From contig MFXK01000013.1 in the NCBI GenBank assembly GCA_001788835.1, positions 18,922 through 82,921 on the forward strand: 64,000 nt of DNA, read 5' to 3'. Under the pieces are notes generated by a model. The model ran no database searches, was not told the DNA's origin, and worked only from the letters and a program-made list of their open reading frames with translations. Shown in pieces: positions 18,791 to 29,000 of the stretch. Position numbers and translations under genes: made by a program. How positions within the stretch are numbered: the first letter of the stretch is position 1; each line of letters opens with the position of its first letter. The DNA is from Candidatus Peregrinibacteria bacterium RIFOXYB2_FULL_33_20. Lineage in GTDB: Bacteria > Patescibacteriota > Gracilibacteria > UBA1369 > GWF2-33-10.

Positions 18791-19660
18791 ATGAGTTTAG
18801 ATCAAAAATCTTTAAATAAAATAATTAGGACACATACCGGTAATCATGACGCAATTAGAGCGGAAGTTTTAGCTTGTGCATTAAGAACATCTGAATTATT
18901 GCCTTTATTTGGAAGATTGAGATCTTATTTTGATGTTACGGAATTAAGGGAGAAAGTAAAATTTATTATGGAAAATGAAGAGCCAGGAGCATGGTTAAAA
19001 GATGTTTCACAAGCAAGAGTATTAATCCCTGATGAAGAATTAAGAGAGCGATTAATCTCTATACATAAAAGTTCTCCTTGGTCTTTTTATATTTATTCAA
19101 AGTATTTTTTTGATTTATTTCCTAATGAATTTTTTAAAAATTTACTTAGGTCGGGTCGAAATTTTTTATTAGATGACTCATTAAGGCCAATATTTCAATT
19201 ATATAATTCTGCTTATGGATTAGAATCTTTTCCACCAGACTTGAAAGAATTAATAGAGAATATGATTGAAGATACTACTTTAGCACAAGTTCGTATTGTA
19301 GAGCCTGGAGATCCTGGGTTTGGTTGTGGTGGTATGGATAGAAATTTTTATGAAGCTGTAAATAGAAGAGAAGGGGTATGTGTGATTAATGGGCAATTAA
19401 TTGCTAAGCGTTTTCATGTAAAAGGCGAAGAAAAAGCTAAAAAAGTAACTTATGTATCAAAGAATACAGTTCGAACAAAAGATGGCTGTGTTTTATGGAA
19501 AAATTTTGTGTATGCACCTTCAGAGGGTCAGCATCAAGTAGTAATAGATGCTATAACTAGAGGTGACATGGATATACAACTTGATGATGTATCACTTAAA
19601 CCTATTCGACCGACAATTGGACTTGATACTCAACGTTTATTTGATATTCTTAAAAAATAA
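18791..19660 (+). CDS. Hypothetical protein (289 aa)
   Basis: Intact ORF; TATAAT about 18 nt upstream of the ATG; family not recognised. Confidence 0.7.
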   Translation: MSLDQKSLNKIIRTHTGNHDAIRAEVLACALRTSELLPLFGRLRSYFDVTELREKVKFIMENEEPGAWLKDVSQARVLIPDEELRERLISIHKSSPWSFYIYSKYFFDLFPNEFFKNLLRSGRNFLLDDSLRPIFQLYNSAYGLESFPPDLKELIENMIEDTTLAQVRIVEPGDPGFGCGGMDRNFYEAVNRREGVCVINGQLIAKRFHVKGEEKAKKVTYVSKNTVRTKDGCVLWKNFVYAPSEGQHQVVIDAITRGDMDIQLDDVSLKPIRPTIGLDTQRLFDILKK

Positions 19661-19704
19661 TAAAATTGATTATTCTGTTAAATCATTAAAAGATCTTATA
19701 TAAA

Positions 19705-19968
19705 ATGATTACAGTTATTTATCATAAAGATTTTATTAAGCATTTTAAGAAATTGCCAAAAAATATTCAATGCAAAGCGGTACACCTTGAAGATTTATTT
19801 CGAGATAATCCTTTTCATCCAAGTTTGTATACAAAAGGATTGGCGGGTCCATTAAAAAGATTATTTTTATTTAGAATCACAAGAGAATATCGTATTATCT
19901 TTACTTTTAGTTCTCAAAATGAAGTGTTGTTTCTTGATTTAGCACATAGAAAGGATATTTATAGGTAG
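19705..19968 (+). CDS. RelE/ParE-superfamily toxin-like protein
   Basis: 87 aa; 'HKDFIKHFKKLPKNIQCKA..LEDLFRDNPFHPSLYTKGLAGPLKRLFLFRITREYRIIFTF...VLFLDLAHRKDIYR'. Confidence 0.8.
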   Translation: MITVIYHKDFIKHFKKLPKNIQCKAVHLEDLFRDNPFHPSLYTKGLAGPLKRLFLFRITREYRIIFTFSSQNEVLFLDLAHRKDIYR

Positions 19969-19985
19969 TGAACTTCATTAAAATC

Positions 19986-20046
19986 TTGCTTTATGAGCAA
20001 AAGTTTTGTATAATTTAAATAAGTTTCGTGTATAGACGAAACTTAT
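19986..20046 (+). promoter_or_regulatory. Promoter plus 11-bp-arm palindromic operator upstream of the AAA/DUF4143 ATPase
   Basis: TTGCTT (19986-19991), 17 nt, TATAAT (20009-20014), then ATAAGTTTCGT-GTATAG-ACGAAACTTAT (20019-20046). Confidence 0.7.
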
Positions 20047-20067
20047 CAATTAATTATACTTTATTTC

Positions 20068-21276
20068 ATGCATGTACGAACAAAATATGTTGAAAAAATC
20101 ACACCTTATATAAATAAACCTGTTATTAAGGTTATTACTGGTATGAGAAGGGTTGGTAAAAGTGTTTTTTTGAAACAGATAATGGATTTTTTAAAAACAA
20201 AGAAAGTTAATAAAAGAAATATCCTTTATATTAATAAAGAATCTTTGGATTTTGATTTTATCAAAGATTATCATGATTTGAATTCTTTTGTAAAAAAAGA
20301 ATTTGTTAAGGTAAGTGGTAAAAAATATTTATTTATTGATGAAGTGCAGGAAATAAAATTTTGGGAAAAAGCTGTTATTTCTTTTTTTACAGAAAAAAAT
20401 ATTGATATTTATATTACAGGTTCAAATGCTCACCTCTTGTCGTCTGAACTTGCAACTTATATCTCTGGAAGATACGTTGAATTGCAAATTTTTCCATTAA
20501 GTTTTGAAGAGTTTTTGGAATTTAGATCTGATAAAAAAAATACTATAGATGATGAATTTGCTAATTTCGTAAAGTATGGAGGATTGCCTGTAATACATGA
20601 ATTTGAATTAAAAGAAGATGTTATTTATCCATATGTGTTTGCTATATATAATACAATTTTAATGAAAGATGTGATTTTGAAATATGAAATAAGAAATCCG
20701 CAATTGCTTGAAAATATTACAAAATTTGTTTTTGATAATATTGGGAATGTGTTTTCGGCAAAAAAAATATCAGATTATCTTAAATCGCAAAAAATCAAGG
20801 TGGGGGTTGATACAATTCAGGATTATCTTATGTATTTAACGTCTACTTATATGATTAGTAAAGTTTCTCGCTATAATATTAAAGGTAAAAAAAATCTTGA
20901 GATTAATGAAAAATATTTTCTTGGTGATATTGGGATTAGGCATGCTTTGATTGGATATAGAGATTCTGATATAGCTGGGATTTTGGAGAATATTGTTTTT
21001 CTTGAGTTAAAAAGAAGAGGGTATAAAGTCTCAGTTGGTAAAATATATGATCTTGAAGTTGATTTTATAGCTGAGAAAGAACATGAAAAAATATACGTTC
21101 AGGTAAGTTATTTATTGTCTTCAAAGGAAACTATTGAAAGAGAATTTAATTCTTTGAGAAAAATTAAAGATAATTATCCAAAATATGTATTAACAATGGA
21201 TAAAATATTTGGAGAGGATTTTGATGGAATAAAAAGAATTAATATTATTGATTTTTTGTTAGCAAAAAATAATTAA
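20068..21276 (+). CDS. AAA_14/DUF4143-type ATPase
   Basis: 'VITGMRRVGKSVFLKQI' Walker A, 'YLFIDEVQEIKFWEKAV' Walker B, 'DIYITGSNAHLLSSELATYISGRYVELQIFPLSFEEFLEF', C-terminal DUF4143-like nuclease-fold region. Confidence 0.92.
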   Translation: MHVRTKYVEKITPYINKPVIKVITGMRRVGKSVFLKQIMDFLKTKKVNKRNILYINKESLDFDFIKDYHDLNSFVKKEFVKVSGKKYLFIDEVQEIKFWEKAVISFFTEKNIDIYITGSNAHLLSSELATYISGRYVELQIFPLSFEEFLEFRSDKKNTIDDEFANFVKYGGLPVIHEFELKEDVIYPYVFAIYNTILMKDVILKYEIRNPQLLENITKFVFDNIGNVFSAKKISDYLKSQKIKVGVDTIQDYLMYLTSTYMISKVSRYNIKGKKNLEINEKYFLGDIGIRHALIGYRDSDIAGILENIVFLELKRRGYKVSVGKIYDLEVDFIAEKEHEKIYVQVSYLLSSKETIEREFNSLRKIKDNYPKYVLTMDKIFGEDFDGIKRINIIDFLLAKNN

Positions 21277-21360
21277 AATTTATTATAATTTTAAATTTTT
21301 TTATTAAATTTAGCTTGTAAAGCGGAGTTTTTATATATATAATTTTGGCGAAAAATAACT

Positions 21361-21415
21361 CACCCCAGCCCTCTCTTAAAAAAGAGGGAGGAGGATTTTG
21401 GACGGGGTACAATAA
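21361..21415. repeat. Intergenic hairpin repeat (CACCCCAGCCCTCTC type)
   Basis: ccctctcttaaaaaagaggg hairpin in caccccagccctctcttaaaaaagagggaggaggattttggacggggt. Confidence 0.5.
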
Positions 21416-21424
21416 CAATTTTTT

Positions 21425-23941
21425 ATGCAAAAAAAACTTAAAATTGCGTTGTTGTGTGGTGGGCCTTCTTTGGAGAGAGGAATTTCTTTGAATTCAGCGA
21501 GAAGTGTTTGTGATCATTTGAATGGAGATGACATTGAAGTTTTACCGATTTATTTTGATCATTTTAAAAATGCTTATGAGATTTCTAGAGCACAGCTTTA
21601 TTCTAACACTCCATCAGATTTTGATTTTAAGCTGAAATCAGAAGCTAAGCCTTTGTCTAAAATTGGTTTGAAAGATTTTCTTAAATCGGTTGATATGGCT
21701 TTCCCTGTGATGCATGGTAAGTTTGGTGAGGATGGAGGGATACAGAGAATTTTGGAAAAATATCAAGTTCCATATATAGGTTCTGATTATAATGCGTGCA
21801 GAAAATGTTTTGATAAGCACTTAGCAAATGAATTTATTAAAGAAAATGGCTTTTTTACTGTTCCATCTATAGTTTTGAAATCTCATTTGAATGATCATAA
21901 GAAATTATTGAATAATTTTTTTATTCAGAATAACTTGAAACGTGCTGTAGTGAAACCTTCAAGCGGGGGATCGAGTATTGCAGTTTTTTCTGTTTCAAAT
22001 GCAAAAGAGGCTTATGAAAAAGCTAAATTTATTTTTAATAAAAAAATAGATACGAATGTTGTTGTTGAACCTTTTTGTGAAGGTAAGGAATTTACAGTTA
22101 TCATTTTGCAAAATCGTTTTAGTCTTCCTGTTGCAATTATGCCAACAGAAATGGAAATGGATTACAGAGATCATCAGATTTTTGATTATCGGAAAAAATA
22201 TTTGGCAACCAATCAGGTTAAATATCATTGTCCTCCTAGATTTGATAATGATGTTATTGAAAAAATCCAGATTCAGGCTGAACAGCTTTTTAAACTTTTT
22301 GGAATGCGTGATTTTGCAAGATTTGATGGATGGCTTTTAAATGACGGTAATATCTGGTTTTCGGATTTTAATCCTGTCAGCGGAATGGAACAAAACAGTT
22401 TTCTTTTTCAACAAAGTAGTCAAATAGGAATGAGTCATAGGGATTTGCTGAGGTGGGTGGTTGAGAGTGCTGGGAGAAGGGAGGGGATAGAATATGGAAT
22501 ATGGAATGGAGGAAAGTGTGAAGGTGTGAAGAAGGGGAAGAAAGGATGTAAGTTAGAAGTGAGTAATCAGAAGTCAGTTCGAACCGATTACTATTCCCAA
22601 CCCACAGCTTACAGCCCACAGCCCATAGCCCACAGCTTACAGCTCATCCCTGTCAACGTCCTTTTTGGTGGTTCGACTGCTGAGCGTCAGGTTTCTTTGA
22701 TGAGTGGAACGAATGTTTGGTTAAAGCTTCGAAAATCGAAAAAATATGAGCCGCATCCTTTTATTTTGGACAAGGAAAATAATGTCTGGACTTTGCCGTA
22801 TCGTTTTACTTTGAATCACACTGTTGAAGAGATTTTGGAAACTTGTGAGAAAGCAAAAGAATCTAAAGCAAGATTGTATGTTTTGAAAAAAAGAGTTATT
22901 GAAAAACTTTTTCCATTAGCAAATCAAATTACTGAAGAAATTGGAATGCCTGAAAAAATGTCTTTGGATGAATTTATAAAAAAATCTAATTTAGTTTTTA
23001 TAGCACTGCATGGTGGGATAGGGGAGGATGGCACTTTGCAAAAACTTTTAGATCAAAAAAAAGTAAAATACAATGGTTCAGGTGTTTTGGCGTCTCAGAT
23101 TTGTATGGATAAATTTGAAACTTCTGAGCGTTTGAAATTACTTGAGAAAGATGGAATTTTTACTGCGAAAAAAGTTTTGGCTGATTTAGCTAAATTTAAA
23201 AATTTTTCCAAAAAAGATTTTGAAATTTATTGGAGATTTTTGCATAAGAATTTAGGATCTCAAACTGTAATTGTGAAACCTAGAGATGATGGTTGCAGTG
23301 CTGGAATTGTGAGACTTTTTAAAGCCTCAGATTTAGAAAAATATATTGAGGCGGCATTGAAAGGCACTAAATTTATTAAACCCGGTGTTTTTACAGAACA
23401 ACATGGAATAATTGAAATGCCTTTGGTGCAAATGAAGCATTTGATGTTTGAAGAGTTTATTGAAACAGATAGGCCAAGAATTATAAAAAATAAAATTAAA
23501 TGGGGGCATAAAACAGGATGGATTGAGGTTACAGTTGGAGTTTTGGGCAAAGGAAAAAATATAAAAGCACTAAATCCAAGTTTAACTGTTGCTGAAGGAA
23601 ATGTTTTAAGTTTGGAAGAGAAATTTCAAGGTGGAACTGGTGTGAATATTACGCCTCCGCCTCAACCATTTGTCAGTAAAAAAGCCATAGATTTAGCCAA
23701 AATTAGAATTGAAAAAGTAGCTCAATCTTTGAACATTTCAGGTTACGCAAGAATTGATGCCTTCATGCACATCAAAACAGGTGAATTGATAATTATTGAG
23801 GTTAATACTTTGCCAGGGCTAACACCATCAACCGTAATTTATCATCAAGCTTTAGCAGAAAATCCTCCGATGTATCCAACAGAGTTTTTGGAGAGGATTA
23901 TTGATCTCTCCAGGTTTTGGCAGGGTAATTTGGCCTTTTGA
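21425..23941 (+). CDS. ddl: Tandem D-alanine--D-alanine ligase fusion (two Ddl-like ATP-grasp domains)
   Basis: Domain 1 'LKIALLCGGPSLERGISLNSA..VMHGKFGEDGGIQ..KPSSGGSS'; domain 2 'VNVLFGGSTAERQVSLMSG..ALHGGIGEDGTLQ..IIEVNTLPGLTPST'. Confidence 0.9.
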   Translation: MQKKLKIALLCGGPSLERGISLNSARSVCDHLNGDDIEVLPIYFDHFKNAYEISRAQLYSNTPSDFDFKLKSEAKPLSKIGLKDFLKSVDMAFPVMHGKFGEDGGIQRILEKYQVPYIGSDYNACRKCFDKHLANEFIKENGFFTVPSIVLKSHLNDHKKLLNNFFIQNNLKRAVVKPSSGGSSIAVFSVSNAKEAYEKAKFIFNKKIDTNVVVEPFCEGKEFTVIILQNRFSLPVAIMPTEMEMDYRDHQIFDYRKKYLATNQVKYHCPPRFDNDVIEKIQIQAEQLFKLFGMRDFARFDGWLLNDGNIWFSDFNPVSGMEQNSFLFQQSSQIGMSHRDLLRWVVESAGRREGIEYGIWNGGKCEGVKKGKKGCKLEVSNQKSVRTDYYSQPTAYSPQPIAHSLQLIPVNVLFGGSTAERQVSLMSGTNVWLKLRKSKKYEPHPFILDKENNVWTLPYRFTLNHTVEEILETCEKAKESKARLYVLKKRVIEKLFPLANQITEEIGMPEKMSLDEFIKKSNLVFIALHGGIGEDGTLQKLLDQKKVKYNGSGVLASQICMDKFETSERLKLLEKDGIFTAKKVLADLAKFKNFSKKDFEIYWRFLHKNLGSQTVIVKPRDDGCSAGIVRLFKASDLEKYIEAALKGTKFIKPGVFTEQHGIIEMPLVQMKHLMFEEFIETDRPRIIKNKIKWGHKTGWIEVTVGVLGKGKNIKALNPSLTVAEGNVLSLEEKFQGGTGVNITPPPQPFVSKKAIDLAKIRIEKVAQSLNISGYARIDAFMHIKTGELIIIEVNTLPGLTPSTVIYHQALAENPPMYPTEFLERIIDLSRFWQGNLAF
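22486..22645. repeat. Third copy of the dispersed repeat, translated as the linker between the two Ddl domains
   Basis: gtgtgaaggtgtgaag...gaagtgagtaatcagaagtcagttcgaaccgattac then acagcccacagcccatagcccacagcttacagc. Confidence 0.8.
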
Positions 23942-23948
23942 GGTGGTT

Positions 23949-25205
23949 TTAGATTTTTCCCAGCATGCTTTCCACCCATTGGGTTTTTTCTGAATCTTGA
24001 AGTTGCTGAGCAAGGTCACGAAGTTTGAGATAGGTTGATTTTTTGGTTTTAGCCTGATCAAGAGTTTGAATATCTTTGACCTGTTGATAGAATTTGAAAA
24101 AGTCTTTTTGCAGGCAGGCTCTGACCATCTCGTGTTTGCCAAGTTTTTTATAAATTTTGATAGCCTCTTTGGTGTTGTCTTTTTGATAATAATCATTTGC
24201 TTCGCTTAAGCTAACATTGGATTTTAAGTCAATGTCTCCGTGCAACGCAGCATAATAATGGGCTTTTTTGAAATTTTTATTATTTAAATAATAAATGGCA
24301 GCATTATAGTAAGTTTTGAGTAATAAATTCCGATCAGAAGTTTGTTTTATGAAAAATATCGCGCTTTCGAAATTATTTTCACGCATTGAGGTAATAGCCA
24401 AGTTTTTGTAGGCAATTTCGAGATTTTTGGCCACTAGTTCTTTGTTAGAACTGATTTTGTAAGCTAGTTGGGAGATTTTTAATACTATTTTTGGCGAAAT
24501 CTCTGTTTGTGTTTCCCGGGAATCGCTGATATCTAAAAGGTTGGTGGAAATTAATTCGGTGATGCTTAAAACCTGATTATCTTTTTGATAATTGGCAAAA
24601 TGTCCACTGGTAGCTTCGATATCCAGGTTTTCAAAATGAAGGCAGACATGCTCAGGTAAAATTTTAATTTTCAGATCAGTGATCGGGTATTTGAGAGCAT
24701 AAAAATAGGCATAAAGCGTGGTAATTTGGTTACAATCGCCGATCAGCTTTTCTTTGGTTGGATCGTTGATGAGATGTCCGAAACTAGTTGATTCTTGATA
24801 AATAAATCTTTTGCCTGGTTCAAGATAACGCATAATCTGCCACAGATAATTAATCTCTTTTTCTTTGTAAACGGGAAAGGACAAATTATTTTGTTTCAGT
24901 TCTTCCATGATGATCGGGTTGAATTTTGTCGTATCATTTTCAACTTGCTTAAGAAAATCGGCTTTTAGTGCAATTAGATTTGCATAAAGTTTCCGGCGAT
25001 GTCTTTTCTTGAGATATTTATAACCCCGTGATTTCCATTCCAAATAGATATTAAGTATTGCCAAATCTTTTTGCATTAGGCTGGTGAGTTGTTTTTCCAC
25101 TACATCGGCATAGCTATTTTTTTTGAGTTGACGTAAAAACTTTTTAATTTCTTTTTCAAAAGGATGAGCGTAGAAAAAAGATATGATAAAATTAATAAAA
25201 TTCAT
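23949..25205 (-). CDS. Transglutaminase-like/TPR-like protein (hypothetical)
   Basis: 'IGDCNQITTLYAYFY...EHVCLHFENLDIEAT' suggests a Cys-His-Asp triad; C-terminal helical repeats ('YYNAAIYYLNNKNFKKAHYYAALHG'). Confidence 0.6.
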   Translation of the reverse strand: MNFINFIISFFYAHPFEKEIKKFLRQLKKNSYADVVEKQLTSLMQKDLAILNIYLEWKSRGYKYLKKRHRRKLYANLIALKADFLKQVENDTTKFNPIIMEELKQNNLSFPVYKEKEINYLWQIMRYLEPGKRFIYQESTSFGHLINDPTKEKLIGDCNQITTLYAYFYALKYPITDLKIKILPEHVCLHFENLDIEATSGHFANYQKDNQVLSITELISTNLLDISDSRETQTEISPKIVLKISQLAYKISSNKELVAKNLEIAYKNLAITSMRENNFESAIFFIKQTSDRNLLLKTYYNAAIYYLNNKNFKKAHYYAALHGDIDLKSNVSLSEANDYYQKDNTKEAIKIYKKLGKHEMVRACLQKDFFKFYQQVKDIQTLDQAKTKKSTYLKLRDLAQQLQDSEKTQWVESMLGKI

Positions 25206-25393
25206 AAAGTTTTAATTCGTTTGTTGATTACACCGATATTATATCATTAAATAATAATGTTTTAAATTAAATACCTTGGGTTTTTGTGATTCGTGATCAT
25301 GAATTTTTGACTTTTCTTGCACAAATTAATTTATCTGTTAATCTGAAATGTGCCTGGTAAGGAAAGATCGTTTTATAGTATTTTTTAATATTT

Positions 25394-26017
25394 ATGTCAA
25401 TTTTTTTTAACCAAAAAGTTAAGGATAATATAAAAGATACCTTGAAAGATTTAGCTTTTATTATTATCTTGGTTGTTTTAATCAGGACGTTTATTGTTAG
25501 TCCTTATGAAGTAAGCGGACCTTCGATGTGTCCAACTTTGAATTTTGATAATGGAATTTGTAATCACGCGGAAGGTGAATATTTAATTGTTAATAAATTT
25601 TGGTATGATTTTAGTGAACCGCAAAGAGGAGATATTGTCGTTTTTAAAAGGCCAGGCGGGACAGAAAGTTTTATTAAGCGTATTATTGGCTTGCCTGGAG
25701 ATATAGTTATTTTGAAAGATGGCTTTGTTTACTTGCAGAATCAGAGTAATCCGACTCCGATTAAACTTGATGAGAGTCAATATCTAAGTAGAGAAAATTT
25801 AGGACACACTATGCCTTTTCGAAATGCGACAACATTCACGGTACCGGAAAATTCATACTTTATGATGGGGGATAACCGAATTGAAAGCTTGGATAGCCGT
25901 GCTAGTTTTACTGAATTTGCGGAGAGTAAAGGAGCTACTCCATATGTACCTAAAGAAAATTTTGCTGGTAAAGCCTGGATAGTTCTTTGGCCATTGGGGA
26001 ATTTTGGGGTTTTATAA
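25394..26017 (+). CDS. lepB: Signal peptidase I
   Basis: 'VSGPSMCPTL', 'RGDIVVFKRPGG..SFIKRIIGLPGDIV', 'YFMMGDNRIESLDSRA'. Confidence 0.97.
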   Translation: MSIFFNQKVKDNIKDTLKDLAFIIILVVLIRTFIVSPYEVSGPSMCPTLNFDNGICNHAEGEYLIVNKFWYDFSEPQRGDIVVFKRPGGTESFIKRIIGLPGDIVILKDGFVYLQNQSNPTPIKLDESQYLSRENLGHTMPFRNATTFTVPENSYFMMGDNRIESLDSRASFTEFAESKGATPYVPKENFAGKAWIVLWPLGNFGVL

Positions 26018-26027
26018 ACTTTTATAA

Positions 26028-29000
26028 ATGTCTTTTGTACATTTAAATGTCCATACTCATTATAGCGTGCTGGAAGCGCTTGGTAAGCCGGCTGAGTATA
26101 TCGCCAAGGCTAAGAAAGCTGGTATGCAAGCGTTGGCGATTACTGATAACGGTGTGCTTTATGGTGCGATTGAATTTTATGATAATTGTAAAAAAAATGA
26201 TATTAAGCCGATTATTGGTATGCAAATTTCTATTGCCAGTCAAGGACGATTTAATAAAAATATTGATAATCGAAGGTATAGCCTTATTTTGTTAGCTAAA
26301 AATCAAATTGGTTATAAAAACTTATTAATTTTGAGTACAAAAGCTAATCTAGAAGGATTTTATTATGTGCCAAGAATAGATTTTGAACTTTTGGAGCAAT
26401 ATAGCAAGGGATTGATTGTCATTTGCGGTTGGAGGTTTGGAGAAATAACGCAAAAACTTTTGACTAATGACCAGCAATCAGCTTCGGAGGCTTTGCAAAA
26501 ATATCAGCAAATTTTTGGTATTGAAAATGTATTTCAAGAGATTCGTAATCATCCGGAAGAAATTTTCAGTTCGGAAATTAATGAATCTTTGTTGAAATTT
26601 GAGGAGAAAGTTAATTTACCTTTAGTGGCTACGAACCATTGTCTATATGTAAATAGCGAAGATAGTCAGTTTTTTGATGCGTTTAGTTGTATTAAGAAAG
26701 GACAGATGGTGAATGATCCAAATCGTCTGAAGTTTTTGGGGGATTATTCTCTGAAGGGGCAGGAAGAGATGAAAAAGTTGTTTGATTTTTGTCCATCTGC
26801 TTATGAAAATACTATGAAAATTGCGGATATGGTGGATATGCAAATTGAGTTCGGTCAAAATTTATTGCCAAAATTTGAATTGTCGCCAGATACAGACTTG
26901 CAAGTCTATTTAAGAGCATTATGTGTGAAAGGCTTGGAAGAAAAATATCCAGATTCGGAAAAAGAAGGGGCTTTGCGGCAATTGGATTTTGAGCTTAAAA
27001 TTATTCATCAAATGGGATTTGATAGCTATTTTTTGATTGTTTGGGATTTTATTCATTTTGCTAAAACTAGAGGAATAGTGGTTGGTCCGGGCAGAGGATC
27101 AGCGGCTGGCTCCATCACGGCTTATTGTTTAGATATTACGACTATTGATCCGCTTAAATATAATCTGATTTTTGAAAGGTTTTTGAACCCAGAGCGCATT
27201 AGCATGCCTGATATTGATATTGATTTTTCTGATTATCGGCGAGATGAAGTGTTGGAATATGTGATTGCTAAATATGGAGAAGAACAAGTAGCGCAAATTA
27301 TCACTTTTGGAACGATGGCCGCTAAAGCTGCTATTCGAGATGCGGGTCGTGTTTTGGGTTATTCGTATACCGAGGTAGATAGAATTGCCAAGATGGTGCC
27401 ACCGCCGGTTTTGGGGAAATATCAATCTTTGAGTAAATATGTGGAAGAAGCTGTTGAATTGAAAACTGTTTACGAAAAAGAAGCATCAGCTAAAACTATT
27501 CTTGATCATGCGATCAAATTCGAAGGGACGGTTCGTAACGTTGGGACTCATGCTTGTGCGGTGATTATTTCGCCTAACAAGCTTATTAATCATACGCCGA
27601 TTCAAAAGGCTGTAGGTGATAAAGGCGGTATTGTGACGCAGTTTTCTATGAAGCCGTTGGAAAAATTAGGGCTGCTTAAAATGGATTTTTTGGGCTTGAG
27701 CAATTTAAGTATTATTGAACATACCATTAATATTATCAAACGAACGCATGGTATTGAACTAGATATTAATAGTTTGCCTTTGGATGATAAAAAAACTTTT
27801 AGTTTATTTAAACTAGGTAAAACTACCGGTGTTTTTCAGTTTGAATCCGCTGGCATGAAGCGATATTTGAAGGATTTAAAACCAACGCAAATTGAAGATT
27901 TAATTGCCATGAATTCATTATATCGTCCAGGACCGATGCAGTTTATTCCTGATTATATTAAAGGTAAGCATGGACAAAAAAAAATTCACTATCCACACTC
28001 TTCGTTAGAGGAAATTTTGAAACCAACTTATGGCATTGCTATTTATCAAGAGCAGATTTTACAGATAGCACAGAAATTTGCGGGATTTAATCTGGGTGAA
28101 GCGGATTTGCTGCGAAGAGCTATCGGGAAAAAGATTAGTTCGGAATTATTGGCGCAAAGGCAAAAATTTATCGATGGATCTTTGAAAAACGGACAAGAGG
28201 AAAAATTAGCGATAAAAATTTTTGATGAAGTGATTGAACCTTTTGCCGGTTACGGGTTTAATAAAGCTCATGCGGCTTGTTATTCTATGATTGCTTATCA
28301 AACGGCTTACCTTAAAGCCCATTTTCCGGCGGAATTTATGGCGGCCTTGTTGTCGGCTGATAGCTCAAATACTGATCGTGTGGCTATAGAAATTGTTGAA
28401 TGTGAGAATTTGGGCATTAAGGTTTATCCGCCTTCCATTAATGAATCGCTGACAAATTTCACTGTAGTGGATAAAGAGACAATCAGGTTTGGATTGGGTG
28501 CTATCAAGGGTCTTGGTGGTAATACTGCTGATGAAATTATTAAAATCCGTGAACAGGGTGGTAAATTTAGTTCTATTTCTGAGGTGGCTAAACGAGTATC
28601 TTTTAATTTGCTTAATAAAAAAACTTTAGAAGCTTTAATTTTTTCAGGAGCGTTAGAAGGTTTGGGGGAACAAAATCAATTAGCGGCCAGCATAGAATCT
28701 ATCTCAAAGTTCGCTAAGAATGAACAACAACACGCGGCTTCTGGACAGATTGATCTTTTTGGCTTGATTGATCCTTCTGCCAGTAGCGAAATATTGAGAC
28801 TTAAATTAAATGAAACTCAGCCTGTAACAGAAATTGAGAAATTAAAACGAGAAAAAGCTTATTTGGGTATTTATGTCAGTAGGCACCCGCTGAAAGGTTT
28901 AGCTAAATATTTTGAGCATAAAGTACGTTTGTTATCGACCTTGAGTAAAAAAGATTTAACTAAGCCGCTTAAAATTGGTGGGATCATTTCTAATTTGAAA

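Noticed and set aside
25308-25336. TTGACT...TTTATC promoter upstream of lepB
   Set aside because: The -10 match is weak and AT-rich sequence gives many such matches; not reported as a feature.
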